The notes: generated by a model not told the origin, from the letters alone. A stretch of DNA of 43,367 nt from Brevundimonas sp. UBA5866 (GCF_002432125.1 NZ_DJFS01000043.1:1-43367); one strand, 5' to 3'. Positions 7,585-15,753 are shown, numbered from the stretch's first letter. Made by a program: numbers and translations.

Positions 7585-7790
7585 CCGAGCCACGCAACCG
7601 CGTCGAGGCCAAACTCCTGTTCGAGTGCGGTAGCTTTGAGGTTCTGAAGGCGGGGGACCATGTCCGCTGTGCGGTGACCGGTGAGCCGATCGAAGTGGAT
7701 GCCCTCAATTACTGGAATGCGGAACTGCAGGAGGCCTATGCCACACCGCAGGATATGCTGGCCCGCCTGCGGGAGCTGAAACGTATCTGA
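7581..7790 (+). CDS. DUF2093 family protein
   Basis: A 69-residue cytoplasmic protein with the family pattern: AKLLFECGSFEVLKAGDHVRCAVTGEPIEVDALNYWNAELQEAYATPQ. Function is unknown. The start codon overlaps the stop of the CobW gene as ATGA, so translation is coupled. A strong terminator follows at 7803. The single Cys-x-Val-Thr-Gly segment is reminiscent of a half zinc-ribbon, but no second CxxC is present. Confidence 0.85.
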   Translation: MTEPRNRVEAKLLFECGSFEVLKAGDHVRCAVTGEPIEVDALNYWNAELQEAYATPQDMLARLRELKRI

Positions 7791-7802
7791 TCCGGGCAAT
7801 GA

Positions 7803-7830
7803 AAAGAGGCGCTTCAGGCGCCTCTTTTTT
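7803..7830. terminator. Bidirectional terminator between DUF2093 and FkbM genes
   Basis: Hairpin GAGGCGC / GCGCCTC with loop TTCAG, preceded by AAAA and followed by TTTTTT. It ends the plus-strand metal operon and can also serve the convergent methyltransferase gene. Confidence 0.9.
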
Positions 7831-7850
7831 ATTGGCCCAAGCGTCAAAGG

Positions 7851-8711
7851 CTACAGATAGCGGATCTCGAAACCGTTTTCGCGGGCGTGGCGTTCAAGGT
7901 CCGGATTGTGGATGTATATGGTGTTGTCCGGACGCTTGCCCCAGCGCTCGATTTCGTTCGGGTCGAATTGATGCAGGGCATTGTTGGTCCACTGCCAGGG
8001 GCTGTAGTCCAGCATTTTGAAGAACTCGATGTATTCAGGCGTGTGTGTGCCCTCGGCCATGATAACCGGTCGATGTTTGAGTATTGTCTTTAGAATACCG
8101 GTCAGCGTCAGAAGCTCTGCGCCTTCGACATCGATCTTGATGATATCCGGGTGTAGATTGAAGGCATCGCCCTGAAAGAAGGCCAGACGCTCGGCGTAGA
8201 TCGCAATCCTGCGCTCGTGGCGATTGTTTCGAAACCAGTCAGCCCCCCAGCCTGTACGATAGAGATCGCGCTGTGTTGTCGCCAGTGGCGTTATCATCAG
8301 GCGGTCTATTACAGGGGTGTAGAGCTCCAGGAAGGCATTGGTATCGGAAAGACCGAAAGGGTAGGTTCTGACGTTTGGTTGATGGGCGGTATAGGCTGTC
8401 AGGACGCGGTAACAGACGGGGTTCGGCTCGAACGACACAATAGGGGTGTGAGGGTTCAGCAATCGATATGAGTTGATCGATTGTCCGCAGTTGGCACCTA
8501 TATCGACGAACTGTTGGGCGTTTCTGAACTTTCCAAGAAAGTAAAAATCCTCTTCGTGAACTTTACTGCTGATCTCCGGGTTTTGGAGGAGGGGCTGTTC
8601 CATCGGTTTGACCGGATCAATAACGCCGCCCCACTCTCGCATCATATGGGTGGGATCGTCCCAGGTACAAAGTGTTTCCCAATCAACAAACTCGGCGATT
8701 TCGATTTCCAT
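7851..8711 (-). CDS. FkbM-family SAM-dependent methyltransferase
   Basis: A 286-residue FkbM-type methyltransferase. Motif I is FVDIGANCGQSI (about residues 67-78), the acidic strand is VSFEPNPVCY, and the family signature is IKIDVEGAELLTL. Members methylate sugar hydroxyls or small molecules, often in surface polysaccharide clusters; the substrate here is unknown. The start is ATG at 8711, ten bases after GAGG. Third-position GC is clearly lower than in neighbours (many ATA, TTT and AAA codons), a sign of transfer. It lies 31 bases after another methyltransferase gene on the same strand, so the two probably form an operon. Confidence 0.88.
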   Translation of the reverse strand: MEIEIAEFVDWETLCTWDDPTHMMREWGGVIDPVKPMEQPLLQNPEISSKVHEEDFYFLGKFRNAQQFVDIGANCGQSINSYRLLNPHTPIVSFEPNPVCYRVLTAYTAHQPNVRTYPFGLSDTNAFLELYTPVIDRLMITPLATTQRDLYRTGWGADWFRNNRHERRIAIYAERLAFFQGDAFNLHPDIIKIDVEGAELLTLTGILKTILKHRPVIMAEGTHTPEYIEFFKMLDYSPWQWTNNALHQFDPNEIERWGKRPDNTIYIHNPDLERHARENGFEIRYL

Positions 8712-8742
8712 AATTCGCAAGCCTCGCTAGGAGCCGGACTGT

Positions 8743-9771
8743 CTATTCCGCCCAGGGGTTGAGACAAAAGGTCGAGAGCTGATCCATCAGGAAGCGCTCT
8801 CTTTCGCGCTGGATGCGCGAGTATTCTTCAGCATCGAGATGGAGTCTGCTGAAGACTTCCGTCAGTCGGCTTCCGACGGGCGTCATGACGACAATCAGTT
8901 CTTCGCCATAGCGGTTGATCGGCTCGTTACGCAGATATCTGGCCGCCACGGAATCGCGATGGACGGCGCGGGAAGTGGGGCCTTCCTGTCCGATGTTGAC
9001 GGGCGCTGTATTCAGAAAAAGCAGTTCGAAACCCGTCGTTTCAGCCAATGCCTTGGCTGACCCCGGCGAAAAGAGATGCACATGTTCCGGATAACCGAAC
9101 CAGACGTAGTGCGAGTGGCCGTAAACAATGGGAAACAGGGCGGCCGAGTTGGGCAGAAAGGAAATCACCAGTCCGTCCGGATCCATCAGTGTGCGCAGTT
9201 CGCGCAGAAAGCTGAAGGGATCGGTGAAATGCTCCAGCGCATGATAGGAATAGATGACCTGGCAGGGTTGTTGCTGCTGTTTTAGAAAATCGATCACGCT
9301 CTCGGTGTGAATATCCAGATTGCCTCGGGCGCGTCCCTGCTGGACCGCAGTTTTGTTCAGCTCGGTGCCGCTGACATTGTAGCCCTGTTCCTTTACGGCC
9401 TGCACGGTACCGCCAAAGGCGCATCCGAACTCATGGACATGTGATCCGAGGCCAAAGCCGAAGGACTGCATCAGTGCGATAACGCGCGATGACCGTTCCT
9501 GGGTTTTCGCAGGATTGTAGTCGCCTTCCACATTGTACCAGCTTTCAGAAACGGCTGGATATTCAATACTGTAGAAATGGTCGAGAACTTCGTCAGGCGG
9601 GTCGTCAAACCGTAGATAGGCACAGCAAGGGCATCGCTTGGCTTGGTGGAACACACCGGCGTACTCGCGGCCTAAAGGATATGTGCCCTGATAAGCGGGG
9701 ATGAGAAGGGATGGATTGGAGACGGCACAAGTTGCGTCTCTGTCATCCCGAGGCTTTGTTCGAGACAGCAT
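8743..9771 (-). CDS. Class I SAM-dependent methyltransferase (Methyltransf_23-like)
   Basis: 342 residues. A short N-terminal part contains the knuckle RCPCCAYLRFDDPP (about residues 47-60), perhaps metal-binding. The Rossmann methyltransferase domain has motif I HEFGCAFGGTVQAVKEQGY (about 113-131), post-I SGTELN and YHALEHFTDPFSFLRELRTLMDPDGLVISFLPN. The C-terminal 100 residues do not match a family I recognise. The start is ATG at 9771 rather than the adjacent TTG. Codon use is AT-richer than in core genes. With the FkbM gene it makes a two-gene cassette, probably for surface glycan or small-molecule methylation. Confidence 0.82.
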   Translation of the reverse strand: MLSRTKPRDDRDATCAVSNPSLLIPAYQGTYPLGREYAGVFHQAKRCPCCAYLRFDDPPDEVLDHFYSIEYPAVSESWYNVEGDYNPAKTQERSSRVIALMQSFGFGLGSHVHEFGCAFGGTVQAVKEQGYNVSGTELNKTAVQQGRARGNLDIHTESVIDFLKQQQQPCQVIYSYHALEHFTDPFSFLRELRTLMDPDGLVISFLPNSAALFPIVYGHSHYVWFGYPEHVHLFSPGSAKALAETTGFELLFLNTAPVNIGQEGPTSRAVHRDSVAARYLRNEPINRYGEELIVVMTPVGSRLTEVFSRLHLDAEEYSRIQRERERFLMDQLSTFCLNPWAE

Positions 9772-9957
9772 CAAGTCGTGCTTTCTTTAATTAATGTAAA
9801 TATAAAAAGCGACTAAAATACTTGAACAGGTAACTATGAAGATCGATGTTATCAGATAATTGTCTAGCTGTGTAAAATTTTGCTATTTACATAGACCTAA
9901 TGTAAATAGTCGTTCTGAATTCTATACTGTATAATGATAATATAATTAAAATTCATT
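9772..9957. other. AT-rich island with repeated ATGTAAATA motif
   Basis: About 185 bases of strikingly AT-rich sequence in a GC-rich chromosome. ATGTAAATA occurs at 9794-9802 and 9900-9908, and its reverse complement at 9884-9892. The last two form a perfect 10-bp inverted repeat (CTATTTACAT, loop AGACCTA, ATGTAAATAG; 9883-9909). It contains the promoter side of the methyltransferase cassette and the downstream end of the hydrolase gene. No open frame of note is seen. Confidence 0.75.
9883..9909. promoter_or_regulatory. 10-bp perfect inverted repeat, possible operator
   Basis: Arms at 9883-9892 and 9900-9909 pair perfectly around a seven-base spacer. There is no U tract in either direction, and the arms are AT-rich, so a protein-binding site is more likely than a terminator. 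It lies about 110 bases upstream of the 8743-9771 methyltransferase start. Confidence 0.45.
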
Positions 9958-10644
9958 TTACTTATATGTTAATAGCCACTGCTTCAAGGCTGTTGCCAAG
10001 GACTCCGGCTGCTCCAACGGTATCATGTGTCCGCTGTCTGTAATGGTCATGCGGCGTGCGCCAGCGATGCCTGATTCCAGTTCGATCTGCTCGGCCTCGG
10101 AGCGCAAAAGGTCGTTGTCGGCGCTGATGATAAGTGTCGGGACCGTCATGTCGGACAGGCGCTCCAGATCACCGTCGCGGGCGATGAAGGACTGACGGTG
10201 GAAGACATGGCCACCCAGTCGCACACCCATGTCGCGCACCCGCGCCAACATGGCGGCATCGTCGCGCAGATCAGGGTGCAGCGAGGACTGGATCGCGGGA
10301 CGGCTGAGGCCTTTGAAACGTTCGGGCGGGGATTTCAGCGCACTGCGTCGCTGGCGGATCATCTCTTCGGTGTCGCTGCGGGCGGATGTGGCGATCAGCA
10401 TCAGGCTTTCGACACGACCGGGGGCAAGGCGAACGATCTCGCGTGCCACATAGCCGCCCATAGAAAATCCGGCGAGGTGGAAGCGCGCGGGCAGGGCGGG
10501 CAGCAGGGCCTCGGCCATTGCCTCGATGGTGTCGCCCTCTCTCAGCGCCAGAGGGATGACGGGACCGAACGCCTCCAGCAACGGAGCGACATCGTCCCAC
10601 AGCGTCTCGTCGGCCATGAAGCCGGAAACCAGCACTAACGCCAT
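9958..10644 (-). CDS. Alpha/beta-fold hydrolase
   Basis: A 228-residue hydrolase. The nucleophile elbow is GFSMGG (S61), the acid is in LIISADNDLL, and the catalytic His is in DSGHMIPLEQPE near the C-terminus. Domain order and length match small BioH/MenH-like esterases without a large cap. The start is ATG at 10644, eight bases after GGGAG; an adjacent GTG lies one codon upstream. The substrate cannot be inferred. It is divergent from the WD40-like gene at 10697/10736. Confidence 0.87.
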   Translation of the reverse strand: MALVLVSGFMADETLWDDVAPLLEAFGPVIPLALREGDTIEAMAEALLPALPARFHLAGFSMGGYVAREIVRLAPGRVESLMLIATSARSDTEEMIRQRRSALKSPPERFKGLSRPAIQSSLHPDLRDDAAMLARVRDMGVRLGGHVFHRQSFIARDGDLERLSDMTVPTLIISADNDLLRSEAEQIELESGIAGARRMTITDSGHMIPLEQPESLATALKQWLLTYK

Positions 10645-10735
10645 CACACAAACTCCCTATACGCCTTTCCTATAGAAGCGCGGAGCCGCCACGGCTATGA
10701 GCAGTGCAAACCGTATCCTGACACCAGAGACTTCG

Positions 10736-11695
10736 ATGAACTTCACTTTCGACGCCCAGATCACCGCCGCCCTGTTCGACAAGACGCAGGCCGTGTTCGC
10801 CTTGGGTGACGGCTCGGTGCGGTTCGAGGACGGCTCGCGCAACGAGGTGCATGACGGTGCCGTGCTGTGCGCCTGTGTTCATCCGTCGGGCGAGGGCATC
10901 GTTACGGGCGGCGATGACGGCAGGGTCGTCTGGAGCCGTGTGGGCGAGGCGGTGGTTCTGGCCGAAGGAAAGGGCTGGATCGACTCCATCGCGTCCAGCA
11001 AGGACAGCGGGCTGATTGCCTTCTCCTCGGGGCGCACCCTGTCGGTTATCGACAGCAAGGACGCCACCTTCCGCCGCGATTTCCAGCACGAGCGTACCGT
11101 CTCGGGCGTGGCCTTCGACCCCAAGGGCCGCCGTGTCGCGACCTCGACCTATAATGGCGCGTGGCTGTGGTACGCCCGTATCGAGCAGCAACAGCCGGTG
11201 AAACTGCAATGGGCGGGTTCGCACATTGCTGTCGGCTTCTCTCCGGACGGTGCCTTCCTCGTCACCTCGATGCAGGACAACCAGCTGCACGGCTGGCGTC
11301 TGAAGGACCAGCGCAACATGCGGATGGGCGGCTATCCGGCCAAGATCAAATCCTTCTCCTTCCTGTCCAAGGGCCAGCTTCTGGCGACTTCGGGCGCGCA
11401 GGGGGTGGTGCTGTGGCCCTTTATCGGCGCCAACGGTCCGATGGGCCGCGAGGCAACCGAGATCGGCTATGACGAAAGCACGCTGATCTCGATGGTCGCC
11501 TCGGTGCCCGAACAGGGCCGACTGGTCGCCGGTCTGGAAGACGGCCGCGTGTGGTGGGCCGATCCGGCTGGCCGCGGCCTAGACTTCATCAAGAAGGACA
11601 AGGGCGCTGCTATCACCGCACTGGCCGTCAGCGCGGGGGCAGCCCGCATGGCGTGGGCTGACGAAGACGGCAACGCCGGCGTTCATTCGTTCTGA
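10736..11695 (+). CDS. WD40-like beta-propeller protein
   Basis: A 319-residue cytoplasmic protein without signal peptide, made of about seven degenerate WD40-type blades. Recurrent patterns are GEGIVTGGDDGRVVW, VSGVAFDPKGRRVATSTYNGAWLW, IAVGFSPDGAFLVTSMQDNQLHGW, KGQLLATSGAQGVVLW and GRLVAGLEDGRVWW. Propellers of this kind act as protein-binding platforms; the partner is unknown. The chosen start MNFTFDAQITAALFD begins at the first blade; ATG at 10697 would add 13 residues. It is followed after 11 bases by mtgA on the same strand, a probable two-gene operon. Confidence 0.82.
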   Translation: MNFTFDAQITAALFDKTQAVFALGDGSVRFEDGSRNEVHDGAVLCACVHPSGEGIVTGGDDGRVVWSRVGEAVVLAEGKGWIDSIASSKDSGLIAFSSGRTLSVIDSKDATFRRDFQHERTVSGVAFDPKGRRVATSTYNGAWLWYARIEQQQPVKLQWAGSHIAVGFSPDGAFLVTSMQDNQLHGWRLKDQRNMRMGGYPAKIKSFSFLSKGQLLATSGAQGVVLWPFIGANGPMGREATEIGYDESTLISMVASVPEQGRLVAGLEDGRVWWADPAGRGLDFIKKDKGAAITALAVSAGAARMAWADEDGNAGVHSF

Positions 11696-11706
11696 GGGGA
11701 GGGGAT

Positions 11707-12414
11707 ATGGCCAAGGGTAAGGTGCGTCGGCGCAGGCCGCTGCTGAAACTGTTCCTGTTTATTCTGGCCTTCCCCTTCATTCAGGTGGCGGTGCTGCGGT
11801 TCGTGCCCGCGCCGCCGACCATTCTGATGATCGAACAGGCCATTAAAGGTAACGGCCTCGACTATCGCTGGCGCTCGCTGGACAATCTGTCGCCGTATCT
11901 GGTGACCGCGGCCATCGCCGCCGAAGATGCCCGTTTCTGCTCGCACAACGGTTTCGACTTCGAGGCCATCCAGAAGGCGATGGAGGCCAATGAGCGGGCC
12001 GAGGCGCGCGGATCGTCCAAGGTGCGCGGCGGCTCGACCATCACCCAGCAGACGGCCAAGAACGTCTTTCTGTGGCCGGGCCGTTCCTATGTCCGCAAGG
12101 CGTTTGAGGCCGGATACTCTGTGTTGATCGAGTTCGGCTGGGGCAAGAAGCGCATCATCGAGATGTATCTGAATGTAGCCGAGTTCGCTCCGGGCGTGTA
12201 TGGGGCTGAGGCAGCGGCACAACATTGGTACAACAAGAGTGCTAGAAACCTCAGCCGCGCTGAGGCTGCGCGTCTGGTCGCCGTTCTGCCCAGCCCCAGA
12301 CGATACAACGCTGCCTCGCCGGGCCCCTACGTCCGTCGGCGCGCGTCGAAAATTCAGGCTAATGCCGCACAGGTACGGGCCCAGGGCCTCAACCGGTGCG
12401 TCATCGGTCAGTAG
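11707..12414 (+). CDS. mtgA: Monofunctional peptidoglycan glycosyltransferase
   Basis: 235 residues of glycosyltransferase family 51. There is an N-terminal membrane anchor (about 12-32) and the first catalytic motif AAEDARFCSHNGFD with Glu73. The motifs RGGSTITQQTAKNVFL and RKAFEAGYSVLIEFGWGKKRIIEMYLNVAEFAPGVYG follow. It polymerises lipid II into glycan strands in the periplasm. There is no transpeptidase domain, which separates it from class A penicillin-binding proteins. GGAGGGG sits just upstream of the ATG. Confidence 0.96.
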   Translation: MAKGKVRRRRPLLKLFLFILAFPFIQVAVLRFVPAPPTILMIEQAIKGNGLDYRWRSLDNLSPYLVTAAIAAEDARFCSHNGFDFEAIQKAMEANERAEARGSSKVRGGSTITQQTAKNVFLWPGRSYVRKAFEAGYSVLIEFGWGKKRIIEMYLNVAEFAPGVYGAEAAAQHWYNKSARNLSRAEAARLVAVLPSPRRYNAASPGPYVRRRASKIQANAAQVRAQGLNRCVIGQ

Positions 12415-12538
12415 TACTGTAAACAAATCCAACAAACACGGGTCGGATTAACCGTTTCTGTTGATCCAATGTAACCCATTTGTCATTCAAAGTGCCCTAT
12501 TCGCTCGGGAGGGGGACAGACTGGTGCCGGAGAGAAAG

Positions 12539-14449
12539 ATGAACAGTTTCGGGGGCAGGCTTGGACGTCTGCTGAAAAGGTTTGCACGCTCCCGGAAAGG
12601 CAATGTGGCCATGATGGCTGGCATCGCTTTGCCGGTTCTGTTGATGATCTCGGCCGGGGCTATCGACCTGCACCACGCCGCCAAGGTCAAGAGCGAGCTT
12701 CAGGATGCGCTCGATGCGGCGACGCTGGCGGCTGCCCGTTCCAACTACACGGCGGCATCGGACATCCAGCGCGTCGGTATGGCCTCGCTCAAGGCGAATA
12801 TGCCGAACTACTTCAAGGACGGCGGCGGCGATGTCGCGAGTTTTACGCTGCCGTCACGGTATCAGGTCCAGGCGACGGCTACCGTCCAGGTGAAGACCAT
12901 CATCGCCAACGTCTTCCTGCCGCCATACGGGAAATTGTTCGATGACTATCTGCCGATGAGCGCGTCGTCGGACGTTCTGCGTGCGTCGCGGAATGTGGAA
13001 GTGGCGATGGCGCTGGATATCACCGGCTCGATGGCCAGCTACATGAAGGACCTCAAGGATGCCGCCAAGGAACTGGTAGGCATTGTGGTTCAGGGCGATC
13101 AGCAGGTGTTCCAGACACGCGTTGCTCTGATCCCTTATGCTGCGGGCGTGAACGCCGGCACCTATGCCGAGGCCATGCGTGGCGTGCTGTTGGAAAAGAC
13201 CAATATTACGAACGTGGCTTGGCACCAGGGTGCGAAGGTCCTCACGGGTGCAGCAACCACAGGATTTACGGCACCAAACGGGCATGGCCTGTCCCCGGGC
13301 GATTACGTTTATCTGACCGGTTTCGCGACGAACCCAACGAGCGGGAACTCTCTCCAGAACAAGATCTTCCGTGTTAACAGCGTCAATGGTAACGTATTTA
13401 CGATCAATGAGTCGCTGACGTCGCGGAATATTGTCGCCAACGGGACCCGCACCTTCTATCGTTGCTACGATTCACAGTGCAACGTGGCCGTCACCAGCCC
13501 TAACCACGGCCTTTCCACAAACGATTACGCGACCATTACAGGTGTCAGCGGCATCACCGCGCTCAACAACAACACCTATAAGGTCACCCGTCTGACCGAC
13601 AGCATGTTCACCGTGCCTGTGGCCCGTCCGTCGGGCACGTTCTCGGGCTCGAACGGGCGTGTCGAATGCCATTACGATGGCTGTAAGGTTCGTAAATTCG
13701 ACAGCCAGGACGGCGTGATGAGAACGCTGGCGTCTTCGACGTGTGTCACCGAGCGTCCGTATGCGTCGGGCCGTTCGGTGCCGAGCGACGTCGCGCCCTC
13801 GAGTGGCTCTCGCACAAATCTCGTGGGCCGTATGTATCCGGAGATATCTTCGTCGAATGCCAACCCCTGTCCGACGCCGGTCATCACTCCGCTGACCAAT
13901 GACATCACGTCCAGCAACAATCTGAACAAGATCATCGATGACTATTCTTCTGGCGGCAGTACGGCCGGTCAGATCGGTATCGAGCAGGCCTGGTATGCGA
14001 TCTCGCCGACGTTTGGGTCGATTTTCCCGAAGGACAGCAGGCCGAACGAGTTCGACAGTTCAAAAACGGTGAAAGCCGTGATCCTCATGACCGACGGCGA
14101 GTTCAATACGCCCTACTGTCAGGGGGTGATTTCGCAAGATGCCGTCGATAACGGGAACGCCGGTAACAAGGACTATCAGATCAACTGCGGCTCGACGAAT
14201 GGCAGTGTCTTCGAGCAGTCTGTGAGGGTCTGCGACGCCATGAAGGCACAAGGCATCGTCGTCTACACCGTGGGCTTCAACCTCAAGACCGCGCCGCTGA
14301 ACTCGGTCACGGATACGGCCTATGAAGTGATGTACCGCTGTGCCACGGACCCGAGGGAGCACTTCTTCGCGACGACGAGCGGTCGCGACATGAAGGAAGC
14401 TTTCAAGCAGATCGGGCGTGACATCACACGTCTGCGTATCGCCCGCTAA
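12539..14449 (+). CDS. TadE/TadG-like pilus-assembly protein with von Willebrand A domain
   Basis: 636 residues. The N-terminus is TadG-like: basic residues then KGNVAMMAGIALPVLLMISAGAIDL (about 20-44), a single membrane helix. A von Willebrand factor A domain follows, with a MIDAS loop ALDITGSM (D160, T162, S164) and later VILMTDGEFN. Between these lies a long insert (about 233-362) with two repeats of a HGLS-x-D-x-x-x-ITG...N-x-x-(Y/F)-x-V type. The C-terminal part has several cysteines (SSTCVTE, CPTP, YCQG, INCG, VCDAM, YRCATD) that could form disulfides outside the cytoplasm. The start is ATG at 12539 with GGAGAG nearby; the frame is open upstream to 12461. No other tad genes are close, so it appears to be an orphan TadG. 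Confidence 0.85.
   Translation: MNSFGGRLGRLLKRFARSRKGNVAMMAGIALPVLLMISAGAIDLHHAAKVKSELQDALDAATLAAARSNYTAASDIQRVGMASLKANMPNYFKDGGGDVASFTLPSRYQVQATATVQVKTIIANVFLPPYGKLFDDYLPMSASSDVLRASRNVEVAMALDITGSMASYMKDLKDAAKELVGIVVQGDQQVFQTRVALIPYAAGVNAGTYAEAMRGVLLEKTNITNVAWHQGAKVLTGAATTGFTAPNGHGLSPGDYVYLTGFATNPTSGNSLQNKIFRVNSVNGNVFTINESLTSRNIVANGTRTFYRCYDSQCNVAVTSPNHGLSTNDYATITGVSGITALNNNTYKVTRLTDSMFTVPVARPSGTFSGSNGRVECHYDGCKVRKFDSQDGVMRTLASSTCVTERPYASGRSVPSDVAPSSGSRTNLVGRMYPEISSSNANPCPTPVITPLTNDITSSNNLNKIIDDYSSGGSTAGQIGIEQAWYAISPTFGSIFPKDSRPNEFDSSKTVKAVILMTDGEFNTPYCQGVISQDAVDNGNAGNKDYQINCGSTNGSVFEQSVRVCDAMKAQGIVVYTVGFNLKTAPLNSVTDTAYEVMYRCATDPREHFFATTSGRDMKEAFKQIGRDITRLRIAR
13235..13624 (+). repeat. Two FCCH-like protein repeats inserted in the VWA domain
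   Basis: Repeat 1 covers about residues 233-291: APNGHGLSPGDYVYLTGF, then LQNKIFRVNSVNGNVFTINESL. Repeat 2 covers about 315-362: SPNHGLSTNDYATITGVSG, then LNNNTYKVTRLTDSMFTVPVA. The shared HGLS-x-x-D-Y plus N-K/T-x-x-V-x-x-x-x-x-x-x-F pattern matches the beta-strand module that NCBI calls ubiquitin-activating E1 FCCH-like and that is common in phage tail proteins. The repeats split the VWA domain after its first third. Confidence 0.6.
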
Positions 14450-14472
14450 GGCGGTAGGTACGAGGCAATGAA

Positions 14473-14508
14473 AAGGGCCGGACGAGTGATCGTCCGGCCC
14501 TTGCTTTT
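14473..14508. terminator. Terminator between the TadG-like and dioxygenase genes
   Basis: Perfect 12-bp stem (14473-14484 with 14491-14502), six-base loop, followed by TTGCTTTT on the plus strand and by a U-poor context on the minus strand. It lies 23 bases after the TadG-like stop and also before the convergent dioxygenase stop. Confidence 0.85.
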
Positions 14509-14525
14509 GGAGGTGCGCGAAGCGC

Positions 14526-15503
14526 TTAGATCAGCTTGATCTCGCGCAGACGCTCGGTGAGGAAGTCCTCGGCCAGAATGGTCTTACCGGCATAGCGGTC
14601 CGGGTTTTCCGGCGTGATCGTGGACGGCAGGGTCTCGATCGGGAAGTCCGGATTAAAGTGCAGGAAGAACGGGGTCGAGTAGCGGGCGAAGCCGCGACGT
14701 TCCGGTGCCGGATTGACCACGCGGTGGGTGGTCGACGGCAGGACGTGGTTCACCAGACGCTGCAGCATGTCACCGATGTTGATGACCAGCGCGCCCGGAG
14801 GCGGTGCGATGTCCAGCCATTCGCCGTCGGCATCCTTCAGCTGCAGGCCAGCCTCTTCGGCGCCCAGCAGCAGGGTGATGACGTTGATGTCTTCGTGGGC
14901 ACCGGCGCGCACGCCTTCGGCATCGGCGGGGATCGGCGGATAGTGCAGCAGGCGCAGGACCGAGTTGCCCAGCTGGACCTTGTCTTCGAAGAAGTCGTCG
15001 TCCAGCTTCAGATAGCGGGCGATGGCCTTCAGAATGCGGCGGCCCAGCTCGTCCAGAGCCGAGTACATGCCATAGACATTGTCCTTGAAGGTCGGGATTT
15101 CGGTCGGCCATACGTTGTCACGCATGTACTTCTTGTACTCGTGACCTTCCGGCAGTTCGCGGCCGGTGTGCCAGAATTCCTTGAGGTCGCGGATGCTTGC
15201 GCCCTTGGCGGTTTCCACGCCGAACGGGGTCAGGCCGCGTGCGCCGCCGGTGCCGGGGATGTGGTATTGGCGCTTGGTTTCCTCGTCGAGGGCAAAGAAG
15301 GCCTTGGCATCGTTGATGGCGGCGTCGATCACCGCTTGGTCCAGACCGTGGTCCGCGACGACGGCAAAGCCGTAGCGGGCGAACGACGCGCCCAGCTCAT
15401 CCGAGAAGCCCTGGAAGTCGCTGTCGTAACGGGTCATCGACACCGGCACGATGGCCTTTTTCTTTTGGCCCTCGGCGGCCACGGCGGTGATGGTGGAGGT
15501 CAC
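14526..15503 (-). CDS. 2-oxoglutarate/Fe(II) oxygenase, isopenicillin-N-synthase-like
   Basis: 325 residues. The DIOX_N region (about 17-130) includes GFAVVADHGLD. The catalytic jellyroll carries the iron ligands H203 and D205 (AHEDINVITLL) and H260 (STTHRVVNP), and the 2-oxoglutarate-binding R-x-S at 274-276 (RYSTPFF). All are intact, so it should be an active dioxygenase. Bacterial members act on diverse small molecules and the substrate is unknown. The start is GTG at 15503 (MTSTITAV). It is monocistronic. Confidence 0.9.
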   Translation of the reverse strand: MTSTITAVAAEGQKKKAIVPVSMTRYDSDFQGFSDELGASFARYGFAVVADHGLDQAVIDAAINDAKAFFALDEETKRQYHIPGTGGARGLTPFGVETAKGASIRDLKEFWHTGRELPEGHEYKKYMRDNVWPTEIPTFKDNVYGMYSALDELGRRILKAIARYLKLDDDFFEDKVQLGNSVLRLLHYPPIPADAEGVRAGAHEDINVITLLLGAEEAGLQLKDADGEWLDIAPPPGALVINIGDMLQRLVNHVLPSTTHRVVNPAPERRGFARYSTPFFLHFNPDFPIETLPSTITPENPDRYAGKTILAEDFLTERLREIKLI

Positions 15504-15753
15504 TTGATTACTGCCTCAAGTTGGTGGGTCTGGGAACTTTCTACCTTGTACCGATAAATAATGGCAGCGGCTGGCCCATAAACAGGGCTTTTCATTCTGC
15601 TTTCGTCTATCAATACCGTCGATTGTGGTTCGAAGGATACAGGAAGCCTGCCACCAAGGGGTAAATCGTGCCCCTTGAAGCCAGCTTGTTGTAATGCCGA
15701 CAATAACCGCAGCTTCTATTACAACGCTGCGGTCGGCAGCACCTTGATCCTGA
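15504..15753. other. Intergenic region with inverted repeat
   Basis: 250 bases without a convincing gene. The one structure seen is a perfect 8-bp inverted repeat ACCGCAGC / GCTGCGGT (15706-15713 and 15726-15733, 12-base loop) that could end the nuclease gene transcript on the minus strand. The rest should hold the promoter of the dioxygenase gene, but no clear -35/-10 pair stands out. Confidence 0.4.

Noticed and set aside
6469..7593. 374-codon open frame antisense to the CobW GTPase
   Set aside because: Its Val/His-rich translation mirrors the His-rich coding strand; no motif is present.
12446..12470. TTAACC motif upstream of the TadG-like gene as a CtrA box
   Set aside because: Only one half-site is present and the TTAA-N7-TTAA spacing is not met.
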